Assembly: GCA_016722565.1 (NCBI GenBank)
Contig: JADKIU010000001.1
Location: 1,054,001-1,118,000 of the forward strand
Direction of reading: 5' to 3'
From: Bacteroidota bacterium
GTDB taxonomy: Bacteria > Bacteroidota > Bacteroidia > 2-12-FULL-35-15
DNA length: 64,000 nt
Shown here: positions 43,379 through 51,193 of the stretch, one piece after another
Position numbering within the stretch: position 1 is the stretch's first letter
How the letters are laid out: the number at the start of each line of letters is the position of its first letter
Position numbers and translations under genes: made by a program
Notes under the pieces: generated by a model
Databases searched by the model: none
What the model was told of the DNA's origin: nothing
Seen by the model: the letters and a program-made list of their open reading frames with translations, nothing else

Positions 43379-44665
43379 CTATTTTGTTACAAAGTTTAAA
43401 ATTCCTTTAAAATATCCATCCGCCACTTGTTGTATACGTTTGTTTTTGGTTTTGTCAGTTTCCTGATACAACAACTTACATTCATTTATGTTGTCCTGAT
43501 AGAGTGTTTCGCCATAAATAACGGGTGAATGAATGTATCTTGTTAGTTGTAGGTTTCTGCAATACACACCATTTGCTTCGGTTGGTAAGCAACCTTCTAT
43601 TAAATACTTAGCATCGCGCGCAGTTGCTGTTGGAACATTTAATTCAGTTTCAAAACTCTTGATAACAGTTGAACTGATTGCAATTGATTTTTCCAAGTCA
43701 TCGGTTATGAGCAGTCTTAAAAATTCAAAACGTTTTTCTTTGGTCGATAAATCGGTTCGCATAAAGGCGCCACCAACAAAGCACATGTTGTAATTTTTTG
43801 CAGTTGTTTTATTCCAATCTAAATTGGTTTCATCAACGTTGTAATGAATCACAACCGAGTAATCCGGTTTGAAGTTGTTGATAAGCTCCACTCGTTTTGC
43901 GAGTTCTAAATCTCGAAACACAACTCTGAAAATATCTCGGTCTTTTGCTTTTGCACTTAAGAAGTATTGTTTTTGAGATGCTTTTAGTTCTCCAATTTTA
44001 TACAAGCTATCCACAGCGGTTTTTAAATCCTCTTTTTTCCATTGCTCAAAGGTTTTTCCAAAGGCGCATTTGTCGGCCGTTCGGGTTAGAAAAACCGTGG
44101 CTCCTTCTTTTTCTAGTTTTTCTTTTAATAAAATGGCGGTTGCATAAGTAAGTATTCCTTCAGCAATTTCAATCGAGTCTTTGATTCCATTGATGCTATC
44201 ACCTTTGATGATGATGTGTTTTTTTTCCAAGTCGCCCATTTCAAAATTGTGAGCAATATGTCCCGGGTCGATGGCGATTTTTAAGCCAGCCAGCTTTTTG
44301 GGAGGAGTTGAAGGAGCTGCAAATACTCCGTAAATGTTCTTTTCGGCTGTGTGTTTAAACTCTCTGTTTACAAAACATACATCGAGCATTTGCTGATATG
44401 AATAGAATTTTGAATTGTTACTGAAAGTGCCAATCATGTTCCAACTTACATATAGTTCATGAATTCCTGCTTTTTTATTTTCTGGTGATGCATACATCTT
44501 TATTCCTTCTTTATCAATGGAATAATAACCGGATAATGCTTTTTCTTTATCTAAATAATTCTGTGCTTTTTCAGTATGATATTTTATTTTGGACGACACA
44601 TCGTTTTGTCCATGACAATTAAATGCAATGAATATGAATACAACTATTCTTATGAAGTAAATCAT
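43379..44665 (-). CDS. N-acetylmuramoyl-L-alanine amidase (Amidase_3 type)
   Basis: A 428-residue protein with a signal peptide (NCHGQ). The Amidase_3 catalytic zinc ligands are visible: H136 in DPGHIAHNFE, E165 or E169 in SIEIAEGILTYA and H274 in VVIHYN. This enzyme cleaves the amide bond between muramic acid and the peptide stem of peptidoglycan in the periplasm. The N-terminal 110 residues are a family-atypical extension with no clear domain. It heads a three-gene operon with a TPR-type sensor kinase and a response regulator, a context that suggests that the kinase responds to cell-wall state, or that the enzyme produces its signal. Confidence 0.9.
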   Translation of the reverse strand: MIYFIRIVVFIFIAFNCHGQNDVSSKIKYHTEKAQNYLDKEKALSGYYSIDKEGIKMYASPENKKAGIHELYVSWNMIGTFSNNSKFYSYQQMLDVCFVNREFKHTAEKNIYGVFAAPSTPPKKLAGLKIAIDPGHIAHNFEMGDLEKKHIIIKGDSINGIKDSIEIAEGILTYATAILLKEKLEKEGATVFLTRTADKCAFGKTFEQWKKEDLKTAVDSLYKIGELKASQKQYFLSAKAKDRDIFRVVFRDLELAKRVELINNFKPDYSVVIHYNVDETNLDWNKTTAKNYNMCFVGGAFMRTDLSTKEKRFEFLRLLITDDLEKSIAISSTVIKSFETELNVPTATARDAKYLIEGCLPTEANGVYCRNLQLTRYIHSPVIYGETLYQDNINECKLLYQETDKTKNKRIQQVADGYFKGILNFVTK

Positions 44666-44739
44666 CTCTCTGAAACTCTTGTTTTCTCCTTTTTCTCAGC
44701 GTTAAAAAATCGGTCAACCAAAATTAATCAAATTCCATT

Positions 44740-44753
44740 CCGATAGCTATTGG
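44740..44753. repeat. CCGATAGCTATTGG palindrome
   Basis: A near-perfect 14-base palindrome (one mismatch) with flanking TC/GA, of the TCCCGATAGCTATCGGGA type dispersed in Bacteroidota genomes. A decayed TAGCTATCGAAC is at 45202-45213 across the arfB gene. Confidence 0.45.
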
Positions 44754-44769
44754 GACAGTTATTTATGCG

Positions 44770-44777
44770 TAATTTTG
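44770..44777 (+). promoter_or_regulatory. TAATTTTG element four bases before the arfB ATG
   Basis: Exact TAnnTTTG, then TTTT and ATG at 44782, a leaderless-type arrangement like those at priA and the RlmL-like gene. Confidence 0.55.
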
Positions 44778-44781
44778 TTTT

Positions 44782-45186
44782 ATGAACATCAAGGGTATTC
44801 AGTTTGATTCGGAATTCAGTTTTAAAACCAGCAGAAGTGGAGGGGCAGGCGGACAAAATGTGAATAAAGTGTCCACGAAAGTGGAGTTGGATTTTGATAT
44901 CGTAAACTCTGCTTTACTTACCGAAGAGCAAAAAGCCATTATTTTAAGTAAACTCTACAATAAAGTCACCAAGGACGGAATTCTTCAAGTTATTTCGCAA
45001 ACCGAACGCAACCAACTCGGGAACAAAGAAATTGTGATCAAGAAATTTTATGAGATGATTCATAAATGTTTTGTGGTTCAAAAAAAACGTAGACCCACAA
45101 AACCGAGTAAAGGTTCAAAGGAAAGAAGATTGACTTCTAAAAAAAGAGATTCGGATATTAAGAAGTTGAGAAAGAAAGATTGGTAG
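44782..45186 (+). CDS. arfB: Alternative ribosome-rescue factor ArfB (RF-1 domain peptidyl-tRNA hydrolase)
   Basis: A 134-residue protein with an RF-1 domain. The catalytic GGQ is at residues 23-25 (SGGAGGQNVNKVSTKVEL), and the C-terminal tail is highly basic (KKRRPTKPSKGSKERRLTSKKR), which binds the mRNA channel of stalled ribosomes. It releases nascent peptide from non-stop complexes. Length is normal. It is preceded by a -7 element four bases from the ATG and followed by the dispersed repeat at 45219. Confidence 0.94.
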   Translation: MNIKGIQFDSEFSFKTSRSGGAGGQNVNKVSTKVELDFDIVNSALLTEEQKAIILSKLYNKVTKDGILQVISQTERNQLGNKEIVIKKFYEMIHKCFVVQKKRRPTKPSKGSKERRLTSKKRDSDIKKLRKKDW

Positions 45187-45218
45187 CATTCCAATACCTG
45201 TAGCTATCGAACGAATTT

Positions 45219-45250
45219 CTATCTGTGTTAATCTGAGTATTCTGTGGTGA
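45219..45250. repeat. ATCTGTGTTAATCTG-type dispersed repeat, copy 1
   Basis: ATCTGTGTTAATCTGAGTATTCTGTGGTGA, a copy of the TCTGTGNNATCTGTGG family; a reverse-complement relative is at 59021-59049. Confidence 0.6.
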
Positions 45251-45253
45251 AGT

Positions 45254-45943
45254 TTACCCAACTCTCTTCACAAATTCATTCCACAATACTTCATTTGGGG
45301 GAGGAGCAACAATTACAACAGGCTCTTTTTTTACAGGATGAATAAATTCTACTTTGCGTGCATGCAAATGGATGGATGCATCTTTGTTGCTTCGGTCAAA
45401 ACCATATTTTAAATCACCTTTAATCGGACACCCCATGTTGGATAATTGCACCCGGATTTGATGATGTCGACCGGTATGTGGCTTTACTTCCAGTAGATGG
45501 TAATTGTCAGAGCTGGAAATTAATTCGTATTCTAATTCTGAACGCAAAGCACCTGGTGTTTCTTTTTCAAAAGCCTTCGACATATTTTTTGCTTCATTCT
45601 TTTTTAAGTAATGAATCAAATGTCCGTTTATGTTTTTCGGTTTGTTTTTAACAACTGCCCAATATGTTTTTTGAATTTCTTTGGTTTGAAACATCTGATT
45701 TAAACGTGCCAATGCTTTGCTAGTTTTTGCAAAAAGCACAATGCCGCTTACTGGTCTATCAATACGATGAACAGTACCAATAAATACGTCACCGGGTTTA
45801 TTGTATTTCTCTTTGATGTATTGTTTTACGAAATCGCTTAATGGGGTATCACCTGTTTTATCGCCTTGCACAATGTCGGATGGACGTTTGTTAACGGCTA
45901 TAATGTGATTGTCTTCAAATAGTACGTCTAACTTATATTCCAT
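45254..45943 (-). CDS. RluA-family pseudouridine synthase
   Basis: A 229-residue RNA pseudouridine synthase that isomerises uridine in rRNA or tRNA. The conserved HRIDRPVSGIVLFAK motif contains the catalytic aspartate D62, and LLEVKPHTGRHHQIRVQLS is the family's second motif. There is no S4 domain at the N-terminus, so it is the short type. It starts 12 bases from the left inverted repeat of the GxxExxY cassette. RluA-like and panB genes face the same way with the cassette inserted between them. Confidence 0.92.
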   Translation of the reverse strand: MEYKLDVLFEDNHIIAVNKRPSDIVQGDKTGDTPLSDFVKQYIKEKYNKPGDVFIGTVHRIDRPVSGIVLFAKTSKALARLNQMFQTKEIQKTYWAVVKNKPKNINGHLIHYLKKNEAKNMSKAFEKETPGALRSELEYELISSSDNYHLLEVKPHTGRHHQIRVQLSNMGCPIKGDLKYGFDRSNKDASIHLHARKVEFIHPVKKEPVVIVAPPPNEVLWNEFVKRVG

Positions 45944-45954
45944 AATGACTCCAG

Positions 45955-45990
45955 CGAATTGCGAAAAAAAATACTAATAATACGAATTAC
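45955..45990. repeat. Left 36-bp terminal inverted repeat
   Basis: See the cassette; differs from the right copy only at positions 7 (G/A) and 33 (T/A). Confidence 0.85.
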
Positions 45991-46013
45991 GAATTTTTGC
46001 TCTGTAAGTATTA

Positions 46014-46421
46014 TTAATCTTCTTGGTTAATATTTACTAGTCTTTTAAATTTTACTCCTTGTGAAGTAAAGTTGATTAGTATTGCCAGTTTGTAATTGCT
46101 TAGTTTTAAATAATTTACTACTTGGTCAATATGGGTTTTAGTATAGGTTTCGTTCTTTTTTAATTCTACAATAATTTTGTTGTCAACAGCAAAATCTAAA
46201 AAACCTCTACCAATAACTTTGTCTTTAAATTTTAATGGATAATATTCCTGTTCTTTATAAAAGATTTTCCTTTCTTGGAAAACCGTTGCTAAAGCTCTTT
46301 GATAAATTTTTTCCGTATGCCCTGGCCCTAATTCGTTGAATACCTCATAAGCACATCCCACAATAATAAAACTTAGTTCTGGGTAAACTAAGTCAGTTCT
46401 TTTAACAGTACTAATTGTCAT
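46014..46421 (-). CDS. GxxExxY protein (PD-(D/E)xK-like fold)
   Basis: A 135-residue member of the GxxExxY family, named for a G-x2-E-x2-Y motif visible here as GPGHTEKIYQRAL (residues about 32-44). The PD-(D/E)xK nuclease-like core is LDFAVDNKIIVELKK: D and E-x-K in order, then a helix. Members are widespread and of unknown role. The gene is the only one inside the inverted repeats at 45955-46508, has base use AT-richer than its neighbours, and interrupts an arrangement panB - rluA-type, all of which suggests it moves with the repeats. Confidence 0.85.
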   Translation of the reverse strand: MTISTVKRTDLVYPELSFIIVGCAYEVFNELGPGHTEKIYQRALATVFQERKIFYKEQEYYPLKFKDKVIGRGFLDFAVDNKIIVELKKNETYTKTHIDQVVNYLKLSNYKLAILINFTSQGVKFKRLVNINQED

Positions 46422-46472
46422 AAATTAAATTTTAAAATTTAACGGAGCAGACTTTTAGTATTTCTATTTTTT

Positions 46473-46508
46473 GTATTTCGTATTATTAGTATTTTTTTTC
46501 GTAATTCG
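46473..46508. repeat. Right 36-bp terminal inverted repeat
   Basis: Reverse complement of the left copy with two mismatches. Confidence 0.85.
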
Positions 46509-46518
46509 TTGACGTCAA

Positions 46519-47337
46519 TTAATATTGCTCATTCTTATTCGGAAAGTCTTTCGATTTCACATCCTTAATGTAATTCCCAACTGCTCCTTTGATATCATCA
46601 TACAGATTTAAATATCTCCTCAAAAATCTTGGATTAAATTCATTGTTCAAGCCAACCATATCATGGAATACCAATACTTGCCCGTCAACACCACCACCGG
46701 CACCAATTCCAATAACGGGGATGGTTATTTTTTTTGCTACTTTCTCTGCTAATTCTGCCGGAATTTTTTCCAATACCAAGGCAAAACAACCTGCCTTTTC
46801 AAGTGCGAGGGCATCTTCTACTAATTTCTTTGCTTCGGCAGCTTCTTTTGCGCGTACATTGTAGGTCCCAAATTTATAGATGCTTTGAGGCGTTAAGCCT
46901 AAATGTCCCATAACTGGAATGCCGGCCGTTAAAATACGTTGTATCGATTCCGTTACTTCCAGTCCTCCTTCCAGTTTAACTGCATGGGCGCCACTTTCTT
47001 TCATGATTCGGATGGCACTGTTTAATGCTTCTTTTGAATTTCCTTGGTAGGTTCCAAAGGGTAAATCCACCACAATTAAAGCTCTGTCAACAGCGCGAAC
47101 CACCGAAGAAGCATGGTAAATCATTTGATCCAAGGTAATGGGTAAGGTTGTTTCATGACCTGCCATCACATTGGATGCGGAGTCGCCAACCAAAATAACA
47201 TCAATCCCTGCAGCATCAACAATTTTTGCCATGGTAAAATCGTAGGCAGTTAACATGGAAATTTTTTCACCACTTGTTTTCATTTCTAATAAAACATGGG
47301 TGGTTACTTTTTTTACTTCTTTCTTTTGTTTTGGCAT
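46519..47337 (-). CDS. panB: 3-methyl-2-oxobutanoate hydroxymethyltransferase
   Basis: A 272-residue TIM-barrel enzyme that transfers a hydroxymethyl group from 5,10-methylene-tetrahydrofolate to 2-oxoisovalerate, the first step of pantothenate and CoA synthesis. Family motifs are intact: ISMLTAYDFTMAKIVD, VILVGDSASNVMAGHETT, HAVKLEGG (substrate-binding), PVMGHLGLTPQS and PVIGIGAGGGVDGQVLV. I start at ATG 47337 (MPKQKKEVKK); an upstream start adds only a low-complexity MWQQANNSTNSK. A TAATTTTG -7 element (47371-47378, minus) lies 33 bases upstream. Its stop is 10 bases from the right inverted repeat of the cassette. Confidence 0.95.
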   Translation of the reverse strand: MPKQKKEVKKVTTHVLLEMKTSGEKISMLTAYDFTMAKIVDAAGIDVILVGDSASNVMAGHETTLPITLDQMIYHASSVVRAVDRALIVVDLPFGTYQGNSKEALNSAIRIMKESGAHAVKLEGGLEVTESIQRILTAGIPVMGHLGLTPQSIYKFGTYNVRAKEAAEAKKLVEDALALEKAGCFALVLEKIPAELAEKVAKKITIPVIGIGAGGGVDGQVLVFHDMVGLNNEFNPRFLRRYLNLYDDIKGAVGNYIKDVKSKDFPNKNEQY

Positions 47338-47370
47338 CTTGCTGTTTGTTGAATTGTTGGCTTGTTGCCA

Positions 47371-47378
47371 CAAAATTA
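47371..47378 (-). promoter_or_regulatory. TAATTTTG -7 element for panB
   Basis: Exact TAnnTTTG on the minus strand, 33 bases upstream of the ATG; -33 TTG not seen. Confidence 0.4.
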
Positions 47379-47452
47379 CAAATTGTTTTTGGGATTCCCT
47401 TTTTTATGATTTTCTGCCGTTTATTTATCAAATCCTACCGCCTGAAAAATTG

Positions 47453-47484
47453 TTGGTTTTAAACCGAATAAATTGATACTTTTG
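47453..47484 (+). promoter_or_regulatory. TTG-N21-TACTTTTG promoter for the DUF4249 gene
   Basis: TTG at 47453-47455, 21 bases, TACTTTTG at 47477-47484; the ATG at 47503 follows 18 bases later. Confidence 0.65.
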
Positions 47485-47502
47485 TGTTTCAAGATATTAA
47501 AA

Positions 47503-48555
47503 ATGAAGACAGTGAATAAAGCTTTTCTTAGCGTCATTACAGCAAGTACATTGCTGTTTTCTGCTTGTAGCACCGATTTAGACGTTATTGGGGATTACAA
47601 AGAAACCATGATTGTGTATGGTTTGTTGGATCAGGCACAGGATATACAATATGTAAAGATTAACAAAGCCTTTTTAGGGGAAGGAGATGCCTATATGTAT
47701 GCGCAGGTAAAGGATTCTGTTCAATTTGCCAATGCCCTAAATGTTCAATTGCGAAGAATTAAAAACGGGTCTCCTTTTGGACCGGTTATTCCTTTGAACC
47801 CTACAAATATGCCAAAGGATGCTGGTATTTTTTATTCTGCAGACCAGGCAAATGCCATTTATTCCTTCAGCACCGTTGCTTATCCATTATTTGCGGATAG
47901 CGAGTATGAATTAACCATTACCAACAGCGAAACTGGAAATGTGGTGACAGCAAAAACATCATTAGTGAGTGATATCAGCGGATTTACGAACCCTGCTTTA
48001 GGAAGTTCGTTTAGTTTTGTTGCATTTGGAAGTGTTCCGAACTACCCGTTTAATGTGGTCTTCAACGCTGCAAAAAATGCCCGTTTGTATCAAGTGATTT
48101 TACGATTAAATTACGTTGATTCATTGTCGACCGGTGCTCTGGATACCAATTCCATCCAATACATCTTACCAATCCGAAAGGTGACGGACATTAATACTGC
48201 AGAGTTAGTAGAGGAACGTATGAGAGGGAAGGATTTTTACCAGTACATCGGTAATAATTTACCAGTTTTTGCTGGTCTAGAGCAACGTAAAGCATTGAAA
48301 GTGGATCTATTACTCGTGGCGGGATCGAATGAATTAAACATCTTTATGGATGTGAATAAACCATCAACCGGCATTATTCAAGAACGCCCGGAATACACCA
48401 ACATTAACAATGGATTGGGCTTGTTTTCTTCCCGTTTAAACCGCCCCGCGGATTCACGTCCATTGGACAAAACATCTACTGATTCTTTGGCCTGTGGACA
48501 ATATACCAAGCACCTGAAGTTTGTGAACGGTGTAGGGTTACATCCTTGTTTCTAA
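47503..48555 (+). CDS. DUF4249 lipoprotein
   Basis: A 350-residue lipoprotein, lipobox LFSAC at Cys 22. The sequence matches DUF4249: the conserved MIVYGLLDQAQDIQYVKINKAFLG opening, LNVQLRRIKNG and the C-terminal GLGLFSS block. DUF4249 proteins accompany TonB-dependent receptors in Bacteroidota and are thought to be outer-membrane-associated ligand-binding partners. Here no receptor gene is adjacent, unlike the second family member at 61047. It has its own TTG-N21-TACTTTTG promoter and a strong terminator, so it is monocistronic. Confidence 0.86.
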   Translation: MKTVNKAFLSVITASTLLFSACSTDLDVIGDYKETMIVYGLLDQAQDIQYVKINKAFLGEGDAYMYAQVKDSVQFANALNVQLRRIKNGSPFGPVIPLNPTNMPKDAGIFYSADQANAIYSFSTVAYPLFADSEYELTITNSETGNVVTAKTSLVSDISGFTNPALGSSFSFVAFGSVPNYPFNVVFNAAKNARLYQVILRLNYVDSLSTGALDTNSIQYILPIRKVTDINTAELVEERMRGKDFYQYIGNNLPVFAGLEQRKALKVDLLLVAGSNELNIFMDVNKPSTGIIQERPEYTNINNGLGLFSSRLNRPADSRPLDKTSTDSLACGQYTKHLKFVNGVGLHPCF

Positions 48556-48578
48556 CCTGCCTCTTTGTCATAATATTT

Positions 48579-48608
48579 AGCGTTCCGACTCCTCGGAACG
48601 CTTTTTTT
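48579..48608 (+). terminator. Terminator of the DUF4249 gene
   Basis: AGCGTTCCGA / TCGGAACGCT stem with a CTCC loop and T-run. Confidence 0.92.
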
Positions 48609-48714
48609 ATGTCATAATTTCCCCTTATTTCCATTGGCATAATGATTGAAAACACCTAACCGCGTTCGAAAAAACGTGATTAACTAAAAAAGTAACAACT
48701 AAACCTAAATAAAT

Positions 48715-50622
48715 ATGAGTAAAATAATTGGTATCGACTTAGGCACAACAAATTCTTGTGTTTCAGTTATGGAAGGTAACGAACCGGTAGTTATTCCAAA
48801 TAGCGAAGGAAAACGTACTACTCCTTCAATCGTGGCATTTGTGGAAAATGGTGAACGTAAAGTAGGTGATCCTGCAAAACGTCAAGCGATCACAAATCCT
48901 AAAAAAACAATCTATTCCATTAAGCGATTTATGGGACATACTTTTGATGAAGTATCAAAAGAAATTACCCGTGTTCCTTATAAAATAGTAAAAGGTGATA
49001 ACAACACTCCTCGTGTTGAAATTGACGACAGAAAATATACTGCTCAGGAAATTTCGGCTATCATTCTTCAAAAAATGAAGAAAACAGCTGAAGATTATCT
49101 TGGTCACGAAGTGAGCGAAGCAGTTATTACTGTTCCTGCATACTTTAACGATGCACAACGTCAAGCAACCAAAGAAGCCGGAGAAATTGCAGGCTTAAAA
49201 GTAAAACGTATCATCAACGAACCAACTGCTGCGGCTTTGGCGTATGGTATGGATAAAAGAGGAAAAGAAATGAAAATTGTGGTGTTCGATTGTGGTGGTG
49301 GTACACATGACGTTTCTGTTCTTGAATTAGGTGATGGCGTGTTCGAAGTAAAATCTACCGATGGTGATACACACTTAGGTGGTGACGATTTCGATCATAA
49401 GATCATCGACTGGTTAGTAACTGAATTTAAATCAGAAAATGGTGGATTGGATTTAACAAAAGATCCAATGGCTTTACAACGTTTGAAAGAAGCTGCCGAA
49501 AAAGCAAAAATTGAATTGTCAAGTTCTGCTTCAACAGAAATCAACTTGCCTTACATTATGCCGGTAGATGGTATTCCAAAACATTTGGTACGTACCTTAA
49601 CAAAAGCAAAATTTGAGCAATTGGTTGACGATTTGATTAAACGTACCATCGAACCTTGTAAATCAGCATTAAAAAATGCAGGATTAAGTGTTGGTGATAT
49701 TGATGAAATTATCTTAGTAGGTGGTTCAACACGTATCCCAGCAATTGTAGATGCAGTTCAAAAATTCTTTGGTAAAGCGCCTTCAAAAGGTATAAACCCT
49801 GATGAGGTTGTTGCAATTGGTGCTGCAATTCAAGGTGGTGTATTAACCGGAGAAGTAAAAGATGTTTTGTTGTTGGACGTAACGCCGCTTTCGTTGGGTA
49901 TCGAAACAATGGGCGGTGTGTTCACTAAGTTGATTGAATCGAATACAACCATCCCGACAAAAAAATCAGAAACCTTCTCTACAGCAAGCGATAATCAGCC
50001 TTCTGTGCAGATTGTGGTATACCAAGGTGAACGCGCCATGGCAAGAGATAACCGTAAGTTAGGAGAATTTAACTTAGATGGAATTCCTCCAGCACCACGT
50101 GGAGTCCCGCAAGTAGAAGTTACTTTTGATATTGATGCAAACGGTATTTTACAAGTATCTGCAAAAGATAAAGCAACCGGTAAATCACATAACATCCGTA
50201 TCGAAGCAAAATCCGGATTGAGTGATGAAGAAATCAAAAAGATGAAAGCAGATGCGGATGCAAATGCTGAAGCAGATAAAAAAGCAAAAGAAGAAACTGA
50301 AAAAGTAAACGCTGCTGATTCAATGATTTTCCAAACAGAAAAACAATTGAAAGAATATGGAGATAAAATTCCGGCAGAAAAGAAATCAGTTATTGAAAGT
50401 GCTTTGGCTGAATTAAAAACAGCACACGGTTCACGCGACATCGCAGCAATTGATTCTTCTTTGGAAAAATTAAATGCAGGATGGCAAGCAGCTTCGCAAG
50501 ATATGTACAACGCACAACAAGGTGCTGATGCAAACGGACAAGCAAATGCAAACCCGGAAGCAAAAGGTGACGGTGAAGTGACGGATGTAGATTTTGAAGA
50601 AGTAAAAGACGAGAAAAAGTAA
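48715..50622 (+). CDS. dnaK: Chaperone DnaK (Hsp70)
   Basis: A 635-residue Hsp70 chaperone. The actin-like ATPase opens IIGIDLGTTNSCVSVMEG and contains VFDCGGGTHDVSVLELG and VGGSTRIPAI; the substrate-binding domain starts near LLLDVTPLSLGIETMGG, and the acidic C-terminus ends EVTDVDFEEVKDEKK with an EEVKD-like motif. It refolds and protects proteins with DnaJ and GrpE, neither of which is nearby. Length and domain order are standard. No CIRCE (TTAGCACTC) box is visible upstream, so heat regulation is not readable. Confidence 0.97.
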   Translation: MSKIIGIDLGTTNSCVSVMEGNEPVVIPNSEGKRTTPSIVAFVENGERKVGDPAKRQAITNPKKTIYSIKRFMGHTFDEVSKEITRVPYKIVKGDNNTPRVEIDDRKYTAQEISAIILQKMKKTAEDYLGHEVSEAVITVPAYFNDAQRQATKEAGEIAGLKVKRIINEPTAAALAYGMDKRGKEMKIVVFDCGGGTHDVSVLELGDGVFEVKSTDGDTHLGGDDFDHKIIDWLVTEFKSENGGLDLTKDPMALQRLKEAAEKAKIELSSSASTEINLPYIMPVDGIPKHLVRTLTKAKFEQLVDDLIKRTIEPCKSALKNAGLSVGDIDEIILVGGSTRIPAIVDAVQKFFGKAPSKGINPDEVVAIGAAIQGGVLTGEVKDVLLLDVTPLSLGIETMGGVFTKLIESNTTIPTKKSETFSTASDNQPSVQIVVYQGERAMARDNRKLGEFNLDGIPPAPRGVPQVEVTFDIDANGILQVSAKDKATGKSHNIRIEAKSGLSDEEIKKMKADADANAEADKKAKEETEKVNAADSMIFQTEKQLKEYGDKIPAEKKSVIESALAELKTAHGSRDIAAIDSSLEKLNAGWQAASQDMYNAQQGADANGQANANPEAKGDGEVTDVDFEEVKDEKK

Positions 50623-50625
50623 AAA

Positions 50626-50660
50626 GTGACTAGGTGATTAAGTAACTAGGTAACTAAGTA
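50626..50660. repeat. Tandem GTGACTAGGT-type repeat, copy 2
   Basis: Units GTGACTAGGTGATTAAGTAAC... repeat the same ten-base theme as 14464-14512 in the opposite orientation, starting four bases after the dnaK stop. Confidence 0.7.
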
Positions 50661-50661
50661 C

Positions 50662-50742
50662 GTCACTTTGAGTGATTTTGCATAGCAAAATTGTAAGGAT
50701 GTCACTTCGAGTAATTTTGCGTAGCAAAATTGTATCGAGAAG
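50662..50742. repeat. Two tandem copies of dispersed element family B
   Basis: Copy 1 (50662-50694) GTCACTTTGAGTGATTTTGC-ATA-GCAAAATTG and copy 2 (50701-50742) GTCACTTCGAGTAATTTTGC-GTA-GCAAAATTGTATCGAGAAGT. Same outer arms as 29567-29620 with a different inner hairpin. Confidence 0.8.
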
Positions 50743-50767
50743 TTTAGGTTGGTTTGTGAATGTGAGT

Positions 50768-50803
50768 AAAACGCCTCTTAGAAATAAGAGGCGTTTTTTT
50801 TTT
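50768..50803 (+). terminator. Hairpin terminator, GAAA loop (dnaK side)
   Basis: AAAACGCCTCTTA / TAAGAGGCGTTTT stem (50768-50780 with 50785-50797), GAAA tetraloop, T-run. Confidence 0.85.
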
Positions 50804-50842
50804 CAGAGCTTTATGAATAATCCAAACTTTGGAAAAAATTGT

Positions 50843-50876
50843 AAAGCCTCTCCAAGAAATTGGAGAGGCTTTTTTA
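50843..50876 (+). terminator. Second hairpin terminator, GAAA loop
   Basis: AAAGCCTCTCCAA / TTGGAGAGGCTTT stem (50843-50855 with 50860-50872), GAAA loop and T-run. Similar to but not identical with the hairpin 75 bases upstream. Confidence 0.85.
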
Positions 50877-51193
50877 TTACTTATACACATATATTGGTTT
50901 ACGACTTGTTTAAAAGGTGATTCATTCGGATGCAAAAAAAGGTCATTTTTTTAATAAATATTCAATGTATATAACCTCTTTGAGGATGTTGGATGACACC
51001 TCTCTTTGTCCCTTAATTTATCAACATTTGTCGAGACCTTTGAAAAAATTAATTTAATTTTTTCAAGAGGATTCCTATTAGTTGGATTAACAAAATTCTA
51101 TTGTATCAAAACTATTTTAGGTGTAATGTTGTAAGAATTGATTATTGACCATCTTTTAACTTTAGTGCATTCACCACCTTAAAATTTTTTAAA

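Larger units (their letters stand above)
45955..46508. mobile_element. 36-bp inverted-repeat cassette containing a GxxExxY gene
   Basis: Two 36-base inverted copies (45955-45990 and 46473-46508) match at 34 of 36 positions and contain CGAATT, a run of eight A, and TACTAATAATACGAA. They flank one gene (46014-46421). The unit occupies almost the whole panB to rluA-type intergenic space, with 11-12 bases between each repeat and the neighbouring coding end. No transposase is present, and no clear target duplication is visible. I infer a non-autonomous mobile cassette. Confidence 0.65.
50623..51193. other. 571-base intergenic region with repeats and two terminator hairpins
   Basis: Holds the tandem repeat, two family B units and two hairpins; the remaining 51000-51193 is AT-rich and without a gene, and contains the leader of the next coding region with no clear TAnnTTTG match. 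Confidence 0.7.

Noticed and set aside
45186..45218. Second CCGATAGCTATCGG palindrome after arfB
   Set aside because: Only the half TAGCTATCGAAC remains; too decayed to call as a feature.
46014..46421. Restriction or toxin function for the GxxExxY gene
   Set aside because: The PD-(D/E)xK-like motif is visible, but no methylase, partner or target gene is present, so no defence function is claimed.
48609..48714. Possible CIRCE heat-shock operator upstream of dnaK
   Set aside because: No TTAGCACTC-N9-GAGTGCTAA or close variant is present in the 106 bases before the ATG.
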